Of a stretch of DNA of 64,000 nucleotides, positions 19,201 to 23,341 are shown one piece after another (the first letter of the stretch is position 1; each line of letters opens with the position of its first letter). The notes beneath the pieces were generated by a model, which was given only the letters and a program-made list of their open reading frames with translations, was not told where the DNA came from and made no database searches. Position numbers and translations under genes: made by a program. Origin of the DNA: an uncultured Roseibium sp. (GTDB taxonomy: Bacteria; Pseudomonadota; Alphaproteobacteria; Rhizobiales; Stappiaceae); the NCBI RefSeq assembly GCF_947494555.1, contig NZ_CANLVF010000002.1, forward strand, positions 496,001 to 560,000. The letters are read 5' to 3'.

Positions 19201-20544
19201 ACGCGTGACGCTTAGACGACCACCATCAAAGTCTGCCGGCCCGGATACCGCTACCGCGCCGGACGCATCGAGGATCTGCGGGCCCGACTGCAGCTGGGCC
19301 TCCGTGAACGTGATTGCCGTATCGAACGCCTCCAGGATCGGCGACGCCGGTGCCATGATGTTGGAATTGTCCAGTTCCAGGAAGCGCTGATAGACTGAAC
19401 GGCCGCTGCCGTCGCCGTTCGCGGCGGGGTAGTCCCATCCGACAACAATCCCCCCGTTCGCGAGAGCGATCACATCCGGACGGCGAGGATCGGTGCCGGT
19501 GCCATCATCGTTGATGATGATGTCATCGGTAAGCGGTGTGCCTGTTGCATCGAAATGACGGCCAACGATGTCAAAAGTGGAACCGTTCGGGGTTCCGTAG
19601 CCGTACCAGGTTACAAAAAATCCTCCGTCCGGTGTTGCGGTTACAGCCGGTTCCCACTGCCAGTTGGCAGTGGTCTGATTGACAAGGAATTCGCTGCCGA
19701 CATCCGCACCCGAAGCGTCGTAAATCTGAGCATATACGCCGCCTGAACTACCGTCCGAACCGTTGTAATCGGTCCAGACAACCACAAAGCCGCCGCCGTC
19801 CAATGCGACGACATCTTGCTCGGTTTGCTGGCCGGCTGTCGTGCTGTTGACCTGGAACTCCGTGCCTTGGGGCGTACCGCTTGCGTCGTAGCGCTGAGCG
19901 AAAATACCGCTGCTGGAGCCGTCCGCACCGGAATCGTCACGCCAGACGATCACAAACCCGCCGTCGTTCAATGCTGCAATTTCCGGAGACGCCTGGGTGC
20001 TTGGCGTTGTGGTGTTGACCTCGATTTCCGCTCCTTGAGGCACACCGGATGGGTCAAAGCGTTGAGCGCGAATGTCGTATGTAAACGTTTCGTCGTTGAA
20101 GGAAGCCCAGGTGACGACGTAGCCACCGCCGGTCAGGCCGGTAACTTCGGGCTCGTTTTGCGTCGAATAAACCTCGGTGTTCGCCTGGAACTCGCTCCCG
20201 GTGGGCTGGCCGTTTGCGTCGAATTTGCGCGCGAAAATCGTAATTCCATTCTGCGCTTGCCATGTAACGACGAAGCCACCATCGGCGGTGCCCGCCACGC
20301 CACCGATCGTCTGGCTGCCGACTGTTTCCTCTTCGATGAAAAAGGGTAGCCCGACCCGTTCTCCGAAATCATTGTACAGTTGCGCGACAAGGCCATCACC
20401 AGATCCGTTCTGGCTTGCCGATTGCCACACTGTGACGTACCCACCGCCGGCAAGCGCCGCCATGTGCGTGTTGTCCTGATCACCAGATGTGTAGATATTT
20501 ACCTGTACTTCTTCGGAAACAAAGCCAACCATTGCAGCCCCCAT
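4291..20544 (-). CDS. Giant (5417-residue) extracellular repeat protein: six predicted beta-propellers, cadherin/VCBS-like array, RTX-type C-terminus
   Basis: A predicted surface or secreted adhesin-like protein. Residues about 12-3405 hold 42 copies of a 50-60 residue repeat (FxVNTxTxxxQxxPxVAxL, then DGGFVVxWxS, then GVFxQRYDAxGxxVGxEF). They fall in six groups of seven, near 12-395, 579-965, 1156-1545, 1885-2270, 2450-2840 and 3012-3405. The first five groups are each followed by a domain carrying SADFDGG and ending in DGDGG (centred near 442, 1016, 1593, 2319 and 2878); a second, diverged copy near 1751 follows the third. Residues 3405-5290 are about 19 cadherin-like, VCBS and tandem-95 domains ending in GVNDDP. 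The last 125 residues (IIGTSASDYLVG, then DGGADQFIFG) resemble a short RTX calcium-binding end, suggesting type I secretion; no secretion genes are in the window and there is no Sec signal peptide. ATG 20532 has a better ribosome site (GGGGG) than ATG 20544. Confidence 0.88.
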   Translation of the reverse strand: MGAAMVGFVSEEVQVNIYTSGDQDNTHMAALAGGGYVTVWQSASQNGSGDGLVAQLYNDFGERVGLPFFIEEETVGSQTIGGVAGTADGGFVVTWQAQNGITIFARKFDANGQPTGSEFQANTEVYSTQNEPEVTGLTGGGYVVTWASFNDETFTYDIRAQRFDPSGVPQGAEIEVNTTTPSTQASPEIAALNDGGFVIVWRDDSGADGSSSGIFAQRYDASGTPQGTEFQVNSTTAGQQTEQDVVALDGGGFVVVWTDYNGSDGSSGGVYAQIYDASGADVGSEFLVNQTTANWQWEPAVTATPDGGFFVTWYGYGTPNGSTFDIVGRHFDATGTPLTDDIIINDDGTGTDPRRPDVIALANGGIVVGWDYPAANGDGSGRSVYQRFLELDNSNIMAPASPILEAFDTAITFTEAQLQSGPQILDASGAVAVSGPADFDGGRLSVTRITATNDQNQFNMAAGLDDDILGLRDQGTGAGQVGVSGTDVTFGGVLIGTITSDGTNSAPFVVTFNANADRQAVEAVAENLTYENPSDDPAENVQLALLLEDGDGSASDPVTVAVTVIPEDDAPRPIYANDIDVNTFFNSTQQEPAVAALSDGGWVVLWESFSQDTLNGNTYGIFGQRYSANGVPSGNEFIVNTQVLGSQQQVDVAGITGGANAGGFIATWYDQGDPGILYVKAQVFDANSQPVGSEISVPATPFSTQWEPSVATFADGSFAIAWSQFHTFSGQTTFDVTVQRFDASGAKVGSEIVANTFLPSTQGNPEIVALSGGGFALTWETFDQGGTGTYEIATRVYAADGTPVSAEIRVNTSETGAQRWPEIAALDGGGYVIVWTDQSGLDSSGSGVYGQIYDATGTAVGGQFLVNEVTQGTQDQPVVTGLPGGGFAVAFETTASIYDGSYNIIIQHYDASGNRVDGEILVNQDRSGSQYQSTIATLNNGDTVIAWRDDSGRDGSGPGIVMQIVGDPANYTGAQNNPVLSIAQSVVNFDESDVNSAPQHLFASAHVADSDSADFDGGLLSISRTGAIATQTLFNAPDNETQDNLGINNQGTGAGEIGVSGANVTFGGTVIGTIVSDGSNGAALTLNLNSSATPDAVEALLEQVTYSNPSDDPIPGRIFRITLTDGDGGAATPVNVQVLVNEEAEANAIMPLFAESQVNSFEDSTQNAPDVGALASGGYVSVWVSTDQDAGTFDNGIFAQRFDASGQAIGDEFQVNSLTAGNQNDPQVAGIGAADGGGYVVVWQDSTNSSGYIKAQVHNDDGSVRTAEFMVETVVFSTQDQPAVTAVPGGFLVTWSSFNGDSNTWDIRGQYFNGTGVSQGSEFTVNTTVTAGTQRNSDVSVDSAGNVVVVWEDQSAQDGASFGVYGQRIDSSGTLVGPEFLVNTTTNGGQYLPKVDYLSDGRFVVAWYDDTGIDGSGVSVMAQLFAADATPIGSEFLVNEQVSSTQQIRDVVGLSNGGFAIAYDDSSGSDGSGVGVFLQQFNPDGSRLDGPVLINDEITSTQNEVQIVEITDGTDTGIAAVWTSANSAPAGDGSGSGVFTRVLGEAGTLQPANFVPDVENLAVVVDFDVATIGTPQIIDNGLQLSDFDSADFDGGSVELKHLSYRSTTDDQLSVISGKGITTSGSDVLYDGTIIGTIDAIDDGVNGNDFVINLNANANAANVRFLLEQIGYSSTNPVAGSERQVSVRVSDGDGGLSEGDSIRIDIEGSAAAAGIFLTDVDHLQATESEVEAGIRLDPAVDFDYTLVNGFDGGFVDLGYRNAPTSRSGSNFETLSVTNDGTGLNQIGVSGNDISYQGVVIGTVDGTLDGQNGADLRINLVAAATQNAVDALIEAFRYTNNSDGPASIVRFDVRVTDAANATTGDRDFDLSITPETDGTTVALGGEMQVNAFTTSTQYFATLTELSDGGFVVTWESYNQDSSNGFDYGVYQQRYTAAGEPIGPEVLVNQFTNGQQDQADVAGLTGGGWVTVWEGPGSSGQDVHARIFDANGVGGTEFQLNLQTSSSQYNPSVAALANGNFVVTWGSETSAGAGDGSGQGVIGRVFQADGTPISGSDIVLNTFTSSTQSNVDVVGLTGGGFVAVWQSNGVDGNSWGVAFQRFDDVGVPQGSEVVVNTTTTGAQDTPAIASLTDGGFVIVWQAPDASGDGVFMQRYDASGSPVGGEEQVSDYIGSTQGQPDVTGTADGGWLVTWNDGSSRLGGGTDIFAQRYDASGNRVDGSFRVNEEFLSTQDHPAATTLSDGRVVVAWDSNTSGSAGDGSDQGVFIRLYGTAAQTTSDDPYVNGLVDVTLDEATLNAGFTQIFATGSVAIADLDSADLDGGRLMVHIVRDYAAAEQFNAPDDLTQDIMTFAGTGILIAGSSVSVGGVSIGTLEADGQSGNGLQVLLNANATPERVETLLNGLNYRNPSNDPQDTREVEVTLSDGDGGVSEHQTFTISITPELDGFEKVDTEKQVNSFTAGVQDTSDVAGLAGGGHVVVWQSSNQDNPGTNDTGIFGQRYDANGQPVGSEFQVNTTFAGTQNTSSAIGMADGSFVVAWQGVGVGDGSGVFAQRFAADGTPLGSEFRINDSTSSSDTQIELAAGQANGFMAVWYSSTGSEIQGRFYDNAGVAQGTEFTINTNASGTQDQPDVVGLNNGNYAVVWEDSSTSDIVLRIVNGTNSFATSEINLTSSFSGSQLQPNITSLAGGGFVVSWTDTGGRDGSANGTYAQLFTNTGVATTQPFLVNEIVTNSQDNAEIVGTPDGGFVVVFRDTTGVDGSGQGIMAQQFDANGNRVDGQITVNTETSSTQNQPSVDLLADGSVIVSWTSTTSASAGDGSSNGVFSQILGDPANFNLVGRPILQGVNETVTYLENQLNIGPQLLDANNAVALSDSDSADFDGGFIRLDNVISTRGYQNQVSAPDNFTQDNLGLRQDQGITITANNVFVNGTQVGTIVESGVAGDPFEISLNANATIAIVELLVENLTYRNTSDDPDASRVVRVQVGDGDGGVSDPSLVTINVTSEIDGAGPVFGERRANTETINEQSQSDVAYLIDGGFVIVWRSYNQDSVNTYGVYGQRFDANGNAVGTEFLVNTTVASSQYEPSVTGLDTGGWAVTWRDDSGSDGSGSGVFMQRYNDDGTTAGAETQVNTYFSSTQYEPDITVLANGDYVVTWTSFGNTGGGGSGWDVWAQVYQPDGTAIGAEFLVNSENSGTQDQPSVTAFANGGFAITWKSQNSGSAGDGDSNGVFYQVYADSVANYTAVGGELQANSYTDSSQDNPKIVGLVGGGHVIVWESSGQDGSADGVFAQQYDAAGLPIGQEFRVNDQRINTQSQVDIAALSSGGYVIVFADNNGTDGSGWGIFAQQYAANGNRIDGPLQVNTETSSTQDEPSVAALDNGGFVVSWTSVTSASAGDGSSDGVFYQVFSNSAPVVTDINASTAEDTNLVFDAATFEAGYQDAENQALAEIRIDVLPSTGTLEYNNSPVAPGQVVTVAELNAGALVYIPPADFNGSADFGWTGSDGTSFASAIAQTFITVTPVNDPVALAPIGNQTISEGSNLNIQAIIGDPDNDTYAITVNYGEGDPDVNFTTTSKMPSLVNFYQSEGTYTVNLSIDDQNGSVESTSFMVTVDNAAPNADNESFSIDEDTVSNTVNVFVGDSDPGGDPFSITAIDGNAYTPGATIVLASGATVSISATGDLVYDPTTSTSIQSLASGQNTTDSFTYTITDDGGLSDTATVTAFISGADDNVNAQDDDFTVDEDSTLAGNVFSDNGNGADIDPEGDALTVVSINGNNGLVGAPIVVAGGGVLQVDANGDLSFDTANTYNELNVGDTRDISFTYVVEEAGSNLTASATGTITITGVNDDPTANDDTRSTQLNTPVNIDVASNDFDVDNGDTFTVTAVSTPSNGTAVIELDGTVTYTPNNGYSGPDSFTYDITDANGGMATATVNITVQGSNAPVAQNDSVTTDEATLLSGSVFLDNGNGADFDPEGDPFSVTAVNGLMASVGSQITLVSGALLTLNANGTFDYDPNGSFESLAVGGSTTDTFSYTITDSNNGSDTGVVTVTVTGLNDDPTVANGAMNAVEDGAPVNLNLATLGDDVDSDDDGSTLGYAITTQPGEGSASITGTNLNFDPGADFQDLNEGETRDVTIGVTATDSNAASSNEGTVTVSVLGVNDDPTLGAGILNAVEDGPAVMLDLSTLGDDADSEDDGTTLTYSVAGQPAEGSASVLGTTLTFDPGADFQDLNAGETRDVTVTVEAEDQRGATVQNDVTVTVTGVNDDPTLGAGVLNAAEDGPAVMLDLSTLGDDADGEDDGTTLAYSVAAQPSEGSASILGRTLTFDPGADFQDLNAGETRDVTITVEAQDQQGATVQNDVTVTVTGVNDDPTLGAGILNAAEDGPAVTLDLSTLGDDADGEDDGTTLAYSVAAQPSEGSASILGTTLTFDPGADFQDLNAGETRDVTITVEAQDQQGATVQNDVTVTVTGVNDDPTLGAGILNAAEDGPAVTLDLSTLGDDADGEDDGTTLAYSVAAQPSEGSASILGTTLTFDPGADFQDLGVGETRDVTITVEAQDQQGATVQNDVVVTVAGVNDDPDAQDDTYSLDEDGSLNVLVGTGVLSNDSDVDGDGLTISQLISDVSNGTLNLNADGSFDYTPDADFNGTDSFIYEVSDGNGGTVQATATITVNPVNDDPVANDDAGISTGFETPIVIATGTLLSNDDDGDPEVVQPLAVTGVTAVSGGTVQLAGGNVTFTPMTGFTGAAQFMYTITDGNGGFDTATVTVNVQGSSTPIAQNDDLTTDEDNPLSGSLFADNGNGADSDPNGDPLSVTEVDGDPANVGVPINLDSGAILTVNSDGTFDYDPNGAFEDLAVGSSSAEFFTYTITDGNGGFSTANVTLTVTGVNDAPTVANGVMNAAEDGVPVSLNLSTLGDDIDTDDDGTTLTYGVTTLPGEGTASLNGTNLNFDPGADFQDLNEGETRGVIIGVTATDSHGASSSEGTVTVTVTGVNDDPTLGAGVLNAVEDGAAVTLDLSTLGDDADNEDDGTTLTYTVVGQPSEGSASILGTTLTFNPGADFQDLNAGETRDVTVTVEAEDQRGATVQNDVTVTVTGVNDDPTLAAGVLNAAEDGPAVTLDLATLGDDADGEDDGTTLTYTVAGQPLEGSASILGTTLTFDPGTGFQDLNDGETRNVTITVEAQDQQGATVQNDVTVTVTGVNDAPVLAAIGPISIPENSTAVGTATATDVDDAILTFSISGGADAALFQMASDGTFSFINAPDFEAPGDADTDNVYEVEVQVSDGTLTDSELVFVSVTDVNEGGGPNEIIGTSASDYLVGTDQDDAIRSLGGRYDRMVGDGGADQFIFGEETLNGIRERDVILDYEVGVDEIVFEAGAADVSFIRNFSGGAIIYLDGDRDAIYVRGDNVTADNLTIINDNGPDIL
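4955..5915 (-). repeat. Tandem 312-bp repeats coding cadherin-like domains (C-terminal array)
   Basis: Three consecutive units of about 104 codons recur with a 312-bp period inside the giant gene, judged from the spacing of the GVNDDPTL codons near 4955, 5267, 5579 and 5903 (the last step is 324 bp). Each unit contains NAAEDG, LSTLGDDAD, FDPGADFQDL and GETRDVT. The copies are similar but not identical in DNA. Confidence 0.85.
6829..8400 (-). repeat. Tandem 312-bp repeats with a 212-bp perfect duplication
   Basis: Five consecutive 104-105-codon units, with the GVNDDP codons at about 6829, 7142, 7454, 7766, 8078 and 8392. Positions 7019-7230 and 7331-7542 are identical over all 212 bases, exactly 312 bp apart, which indicates a recent duplication or gene conversion. 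Neighbouring units share long blocks with scattered silent changes. Confidence 0.92.
10330..20510 (-). repeat. Forty-two diverged blade repeats in six groups of seven
   Basis: These encode the 50-60 residue repeats of the giant protein. Group boundaries in DNA, from the N-terminus, lie near 20510-19360, 18806-17650, 17075-15910, 14890-13735, 13195-12025 and 11510-10330. Repeats are diverged in DNA but strongly conserved in pattern (GG-[FY]-VV-x-W and QR-[FY]-DA-x-G). I counted seven in every group by reading the translation. Confidence 0.8.
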
Positions 20545-21143
20545 AAAATCGAAAACTTGTAAATGAAACGAGCAGGCAATATCCGCCCGTTCACTACTTA
20601 AGTGGGTAAGTAGTGTTGATCGTTCGTGTAATGACGCTCAAAGGTATCCCTGCATTCCAAAAATCAGTGTCTCAAACGCGGGATGTCGTCCGAGAACTCA
20701 TATTTCCAACGTATAAAATCAAATTTCCAATTAGAGATACCCCTTCTACCCTAACGTTATCCTATGCCAGCAAAAATGCATTGTTAACCCTCTATTTACG
20801 AAAAAACTGCAGATCCAGCACCGATAGAACGATTTTCGATGTACTTTCGATGAAGCTAGACTCACCATAACTCATTGTATTCATGTATTTTTTTAACACT
20901 TATACAAACTTGCATTTTTGCAATCACAAATCAGACACTATTTTGACCAGACGGCCAGAAAATATCAGAAAAATTGAAATCCTTTACAGTGACACAACCT
21001 CAGGTCATTGTTTCGGGTTGTTGAATCTCATGCAGATGTTCACGTCACAAGCCGGAATCAGGCGTTTCCTGACGCCATTGACTCGCATATCCGGCTCCTT
21101 TTTGCAGCTGGATCGTCTAAGTATTAATTAAAATTCAAGTTGA
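20545..21143. other. AT-rich intergenic region upstream of the giant gene
   Basis: About 600 bp lie between the giant gene start and the end of dusA, both on the minus strand. By eye this DNA is far richer in A and T than the rest of the window. Two plus-strand open frames (20613-20870 and 20883-21131) have no ribosome site and no familiar sequence; I read them as chance frames. The region should hold the promoter of the giant gene and the dusA 3' end, and contains the inverted repeat at 20592-20615. Confidence 0.7.
20592..20615 (-). promoter_or_regulatory. Perfect 9-bp inverted repeat upstream of the giant gene
   Basis: CACTACTTA and TAAGTAGTG are exact reverse complements separated by six bases, 47 bp upstream of the ATG at 20544. 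This could be an operator or a 5'-leader hairpin controlling the giant gene. No regulator for it is adjacent. Confidence 0.45.
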
Positions 21144-22163
21144 TTATTCAGCCGCTTCCGCAGAGGGAGTTTCAGGTGACACGGCAGCAAGCGCACGTTT
21201 GACAACCTCCAACCCGGCGCTTGGCTTGATCGCGTCGACGGTGAGGATTCGTCGCCAGCTTCGTGCACCGGGGCGGCCATGAAACAGTCCCAACATATGC
21301 CGCGTCATATGAGCGAGTTTGACGCCCTTGCGGAGCTGATCTTCCAAGTAGGTCATGTGGGCATTGACCGCTTGCCAGGGCGCAACCTCGCCCTCACCCT
21401 CACCGTAGAACCGATGGTCGACATCGCCCAAAATCTGAGGCGTTTGATAGGCGGCACGGCCAAACATCAATCCATCAAGTACTTCGAGGAAAGGTTTTGC
21501 CTGGTCGAGTGTCTGCAGTCCGCCATTCAAACCGATGAACTTATCCGGGAAACGGTCTTTCAGCCGCACCACGCGATTATAGTCCAAAGGTGGAATGTCC
21601 CGGTTCTCCTTTGGGCTGAGCCCCTTGAGCCAAGCCTTGCGCGCATGCACCCAAAGCGCGTCCGAACCTGCGCCAAAAACAGCGTCAGCCATCCGATCAA
21701 GAGCCTCTTCCGGATCCTGGTCGTCCACGCCGATCCGACACTTGACTGTCACCGGAATGTCGACGGCATCTTTCATGGCCGAAACACAGGCTGCCACCAG
21801 TGCCGGCTCCTGCATCAGGCACGCTCCGAAACGGCCTGACTGCACCCGATCTGACGGACATCCGACATTGATATTGACTTCGTCATATCCAAAGTCAGCC
21901 ACGATCCTTGCAGACGCTGCCATGTCCTTCGGGTCGGAACCTCCAAGCTGGCAGGCAATCGGATGCTCCAGATCGGAAAACCCGAGCAAGTGTTCCCGGT
22001 CTCCGTGAATAACGGCACCTGTCGTCACCATCTCGGTATAGAGGAGCGCATGGCGCGACAACTGCCGGTGAAATGCGCGGCAGTGCCTGTCGGTCCACTC
22101 CATCATCGGCGCAACGGAAAAGCGTGGCTGATGGCTGGAATAAAGGCGGTCGGGTGTCGTCAT
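21144..22163 (-). CDS. dusA: tRNA-dihydrouridine(20/20a) synthase
   Basis: DusA reduces uridine to dihydrouridine at positions 20 and 20a of the tRNA D-loop using FMN and NADPH. The 339-residue length is normal. The start of the TIM barrel has SVAPMMEWTDRHCR, the central NINVGCPSDRVQSGRFGACL carries the catalytic Cys102, and VTVKCRIGVDD and LNGGLQ follow; the RFGACLM and VHARKAWLKGLSPKENR stretches are typical of the DusA subgroup. It is a monocistronic-looking gene between the TRAP operon and the AT-rich region. Confidence 0.94.
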   Translation of the reverse strand: MTTPDRLYSSHQPRFSVAPMMEWTDRHCRAFHRQLSRHALLYTEMVTTGAVIHGDREHLLGFSDLEHPIACQLGGSDPKDMAASARIVADFGYDEVNINVGCPSDRVQSGRFGACLMQEPALVAACVSAMKDAVDIPVTVKCRIGVDDQDPEEALDRMADAVFGAGSDALWVHARKAWLKGLSPKENRDIPPLDYNRVVRLKDRFPDKFIGLNGGLQTLDQAKPFLEVLDGLMFGRAAYQTPQILGDVDHRFYGEGEGEVAPWQAVNAHMTYLEDQLRKGVKLAHMTRHMLGLFHGRPGARSWRRILTVDAIKPSAGLEVVKRALAAVSPETPSAEAAE

Positions 22164-22220
22164 GGGCGCCTAGATATCATCAGCGGGCCCTGGACGCAAA
22201 AGGTGCGGTGGCATGGCTGC

Positions 22221-22251
22221 TCCAGCGGACCTGCATGGCAAATCCGCTGGA
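22221..22251 (-). terminator. Possible hairpin after the TRAP operon
   Basis: TCCAGCGGA and TCCGCTGGA are perfect 9-bp arms around a 13-base loop, just past the dctP stop on the minus strand. There is no clear T-tract, so it may be a processing or weak termination hairpin. Confidence 0.35.
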
Positions 22252-22260
22252 TCGCGAAGG

Positions 22261-23325
22261 CTAGACCCGTTGCGTGAACGTTGCGGCCTTCACCTCGATT
22301 GCGTAATCCTTTGCGAGCGTCAGAAACGCGTCATAGCTTTTCTGAACCTCAGCGAATGTCGGGTTGGCTTCAGCGTTTTCCGTCATGACCTCTGCAACAG
22401 CGGTTTTCAGGGCCGCAAGTACGTCCTCCGGGAATGCGGCAAAGGTGACGCCGTCCGCCTTCAGTTTCTGCATTGCGACCGCGTTGAAATAGTCGAATTG
22501 CGCGGTGGTTTCCACGGACGTTGCCTCTGCAGCATTGGCGATCACTGCCTGCAGATGTGCCGGCAGTCCTTCGAATGCTTCCTTGTTGACGACGATTTCA
22601 AGCGCAGCCGAGGGTTCGTGGAAGGCCGGTACATAGCAATACTTGGCGACCTTTTGCAGACCGAAGGCCATGTCCAGCATCGGACCGACCCACTCGGCGG
22701 CATCGATCGCGCCGGACTGGAATGCCGGGAAGATTTCCGGTGGTGGAAGCAGGACCGCATTGACACCCAATTTGCGCATCGCCTCGCCGCCGAGACCAGC
22801 GATCCGCATATTCAGACCAGCAAGATCGTTCAGGCTTTCGATAGGCTTCTTGAACCAGCCTGCTGCCTGAACACCGGAACTGCCGGAATAAAACGGCTTC
22901 AATCCCCGCTCGGCATAGATCCCGTCCCAGAGTTCCTGACCGCCCCCGTAACGAAGCCACGCTGTTGTTTCGACAGCCGTCATGCCGAAAGGCACGGCGG
23001 AGAAAAAGTGAAGCGCGGAGTTCTTGGACGCGGCGTAATAAGGCGTCGAATGGCCGATTTCCGCCGTTCCCTGTTCCACCGCGTCTTCCACGCCAAAGGG
23101 CGGCACCAGTTCGCCGCCTGAAAAGACCTTGAGCGTAAGCTGTCCGTCGGACATGGCCGCGACACGTTCGGCAAACGAGGTCACATTCGTGCCGACGCCA
23201 GGAGCCTTGGCAGGAAAAGATGTCGGCAGTTTCCATTCGACCTTGCCCTGCGCAATGGCAGGCGCTGCCAAAACCGTCGCGGGGGCTGCAACCGCCCCAG
23301 CCTTCAGGAATTCCCGTCTTTTCAT
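22261..23325 (-). CDS. dctP: TRAP transporter substrate-binding protein (DctP family, Tat-exported)
   Basis: The periplasmic solute receptor of a TRAP transporter, 354 residues. The start at MKRREFLKAG gives a twin-arginine type signal ending in APAIAQ, and has a clear AGGAG ribosome site; an upstream start would add 25 unrelated residues. The mature protein begins KVEWKLPTSFP and has the family pattern FAERVAAMSDGQLTLKVFSGGEL, then NMRIAGLGGEAMRKLG with the arginine that usually binds a carboxylate, then FQSGAIDAAEWVGP. It resembles the mannitol/chloroaromatic subgroup. The ligand is probably a small organic acid; which one cannot be read. It is the third gene of a dctQ-dctM-dctP operon. Confidence 0.9.
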   Translation of the reverse strand: MKRREFLKAGAVAAPATVLAAPAIAQGKVEWKLPTSFPAKAPGVGTNVTSFAERVAAMSDGQLTLKVFSGGELVPPFGVEDAVEQGTAEIGHSTPYYAASKNSALHFFSAVPFGMTAVETTAWLRYGGGQELWDGIYAERGLKPFYSGSSGVQAAGWFKKPIESLNDLAGLNMRIAGLGGEAMRKLGVNAVLLPPPEIFPAFQSGAIDAAEWVGPMLDMAFGLQKVAKYCYVPAFHEPSAALEIVVNKEAFEGLPAHLQAVIANAAEATSVETTAQFDYFNAVAMQKLKADGVTFAAFPEDVLAALKTAVAEVMTENAEANPTFAEVQKSYDAFLTLAKDYAIEVKAATFTQRV

Positions 23326-23341
23326 GTCAAAGCTCCTCTGA

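Noticed and set aside
20613..21131. Two plus-strand frames in the AT-rich region
   Set aside because: No ribosome site and no recognisable sequence; AT-rich chance frames.
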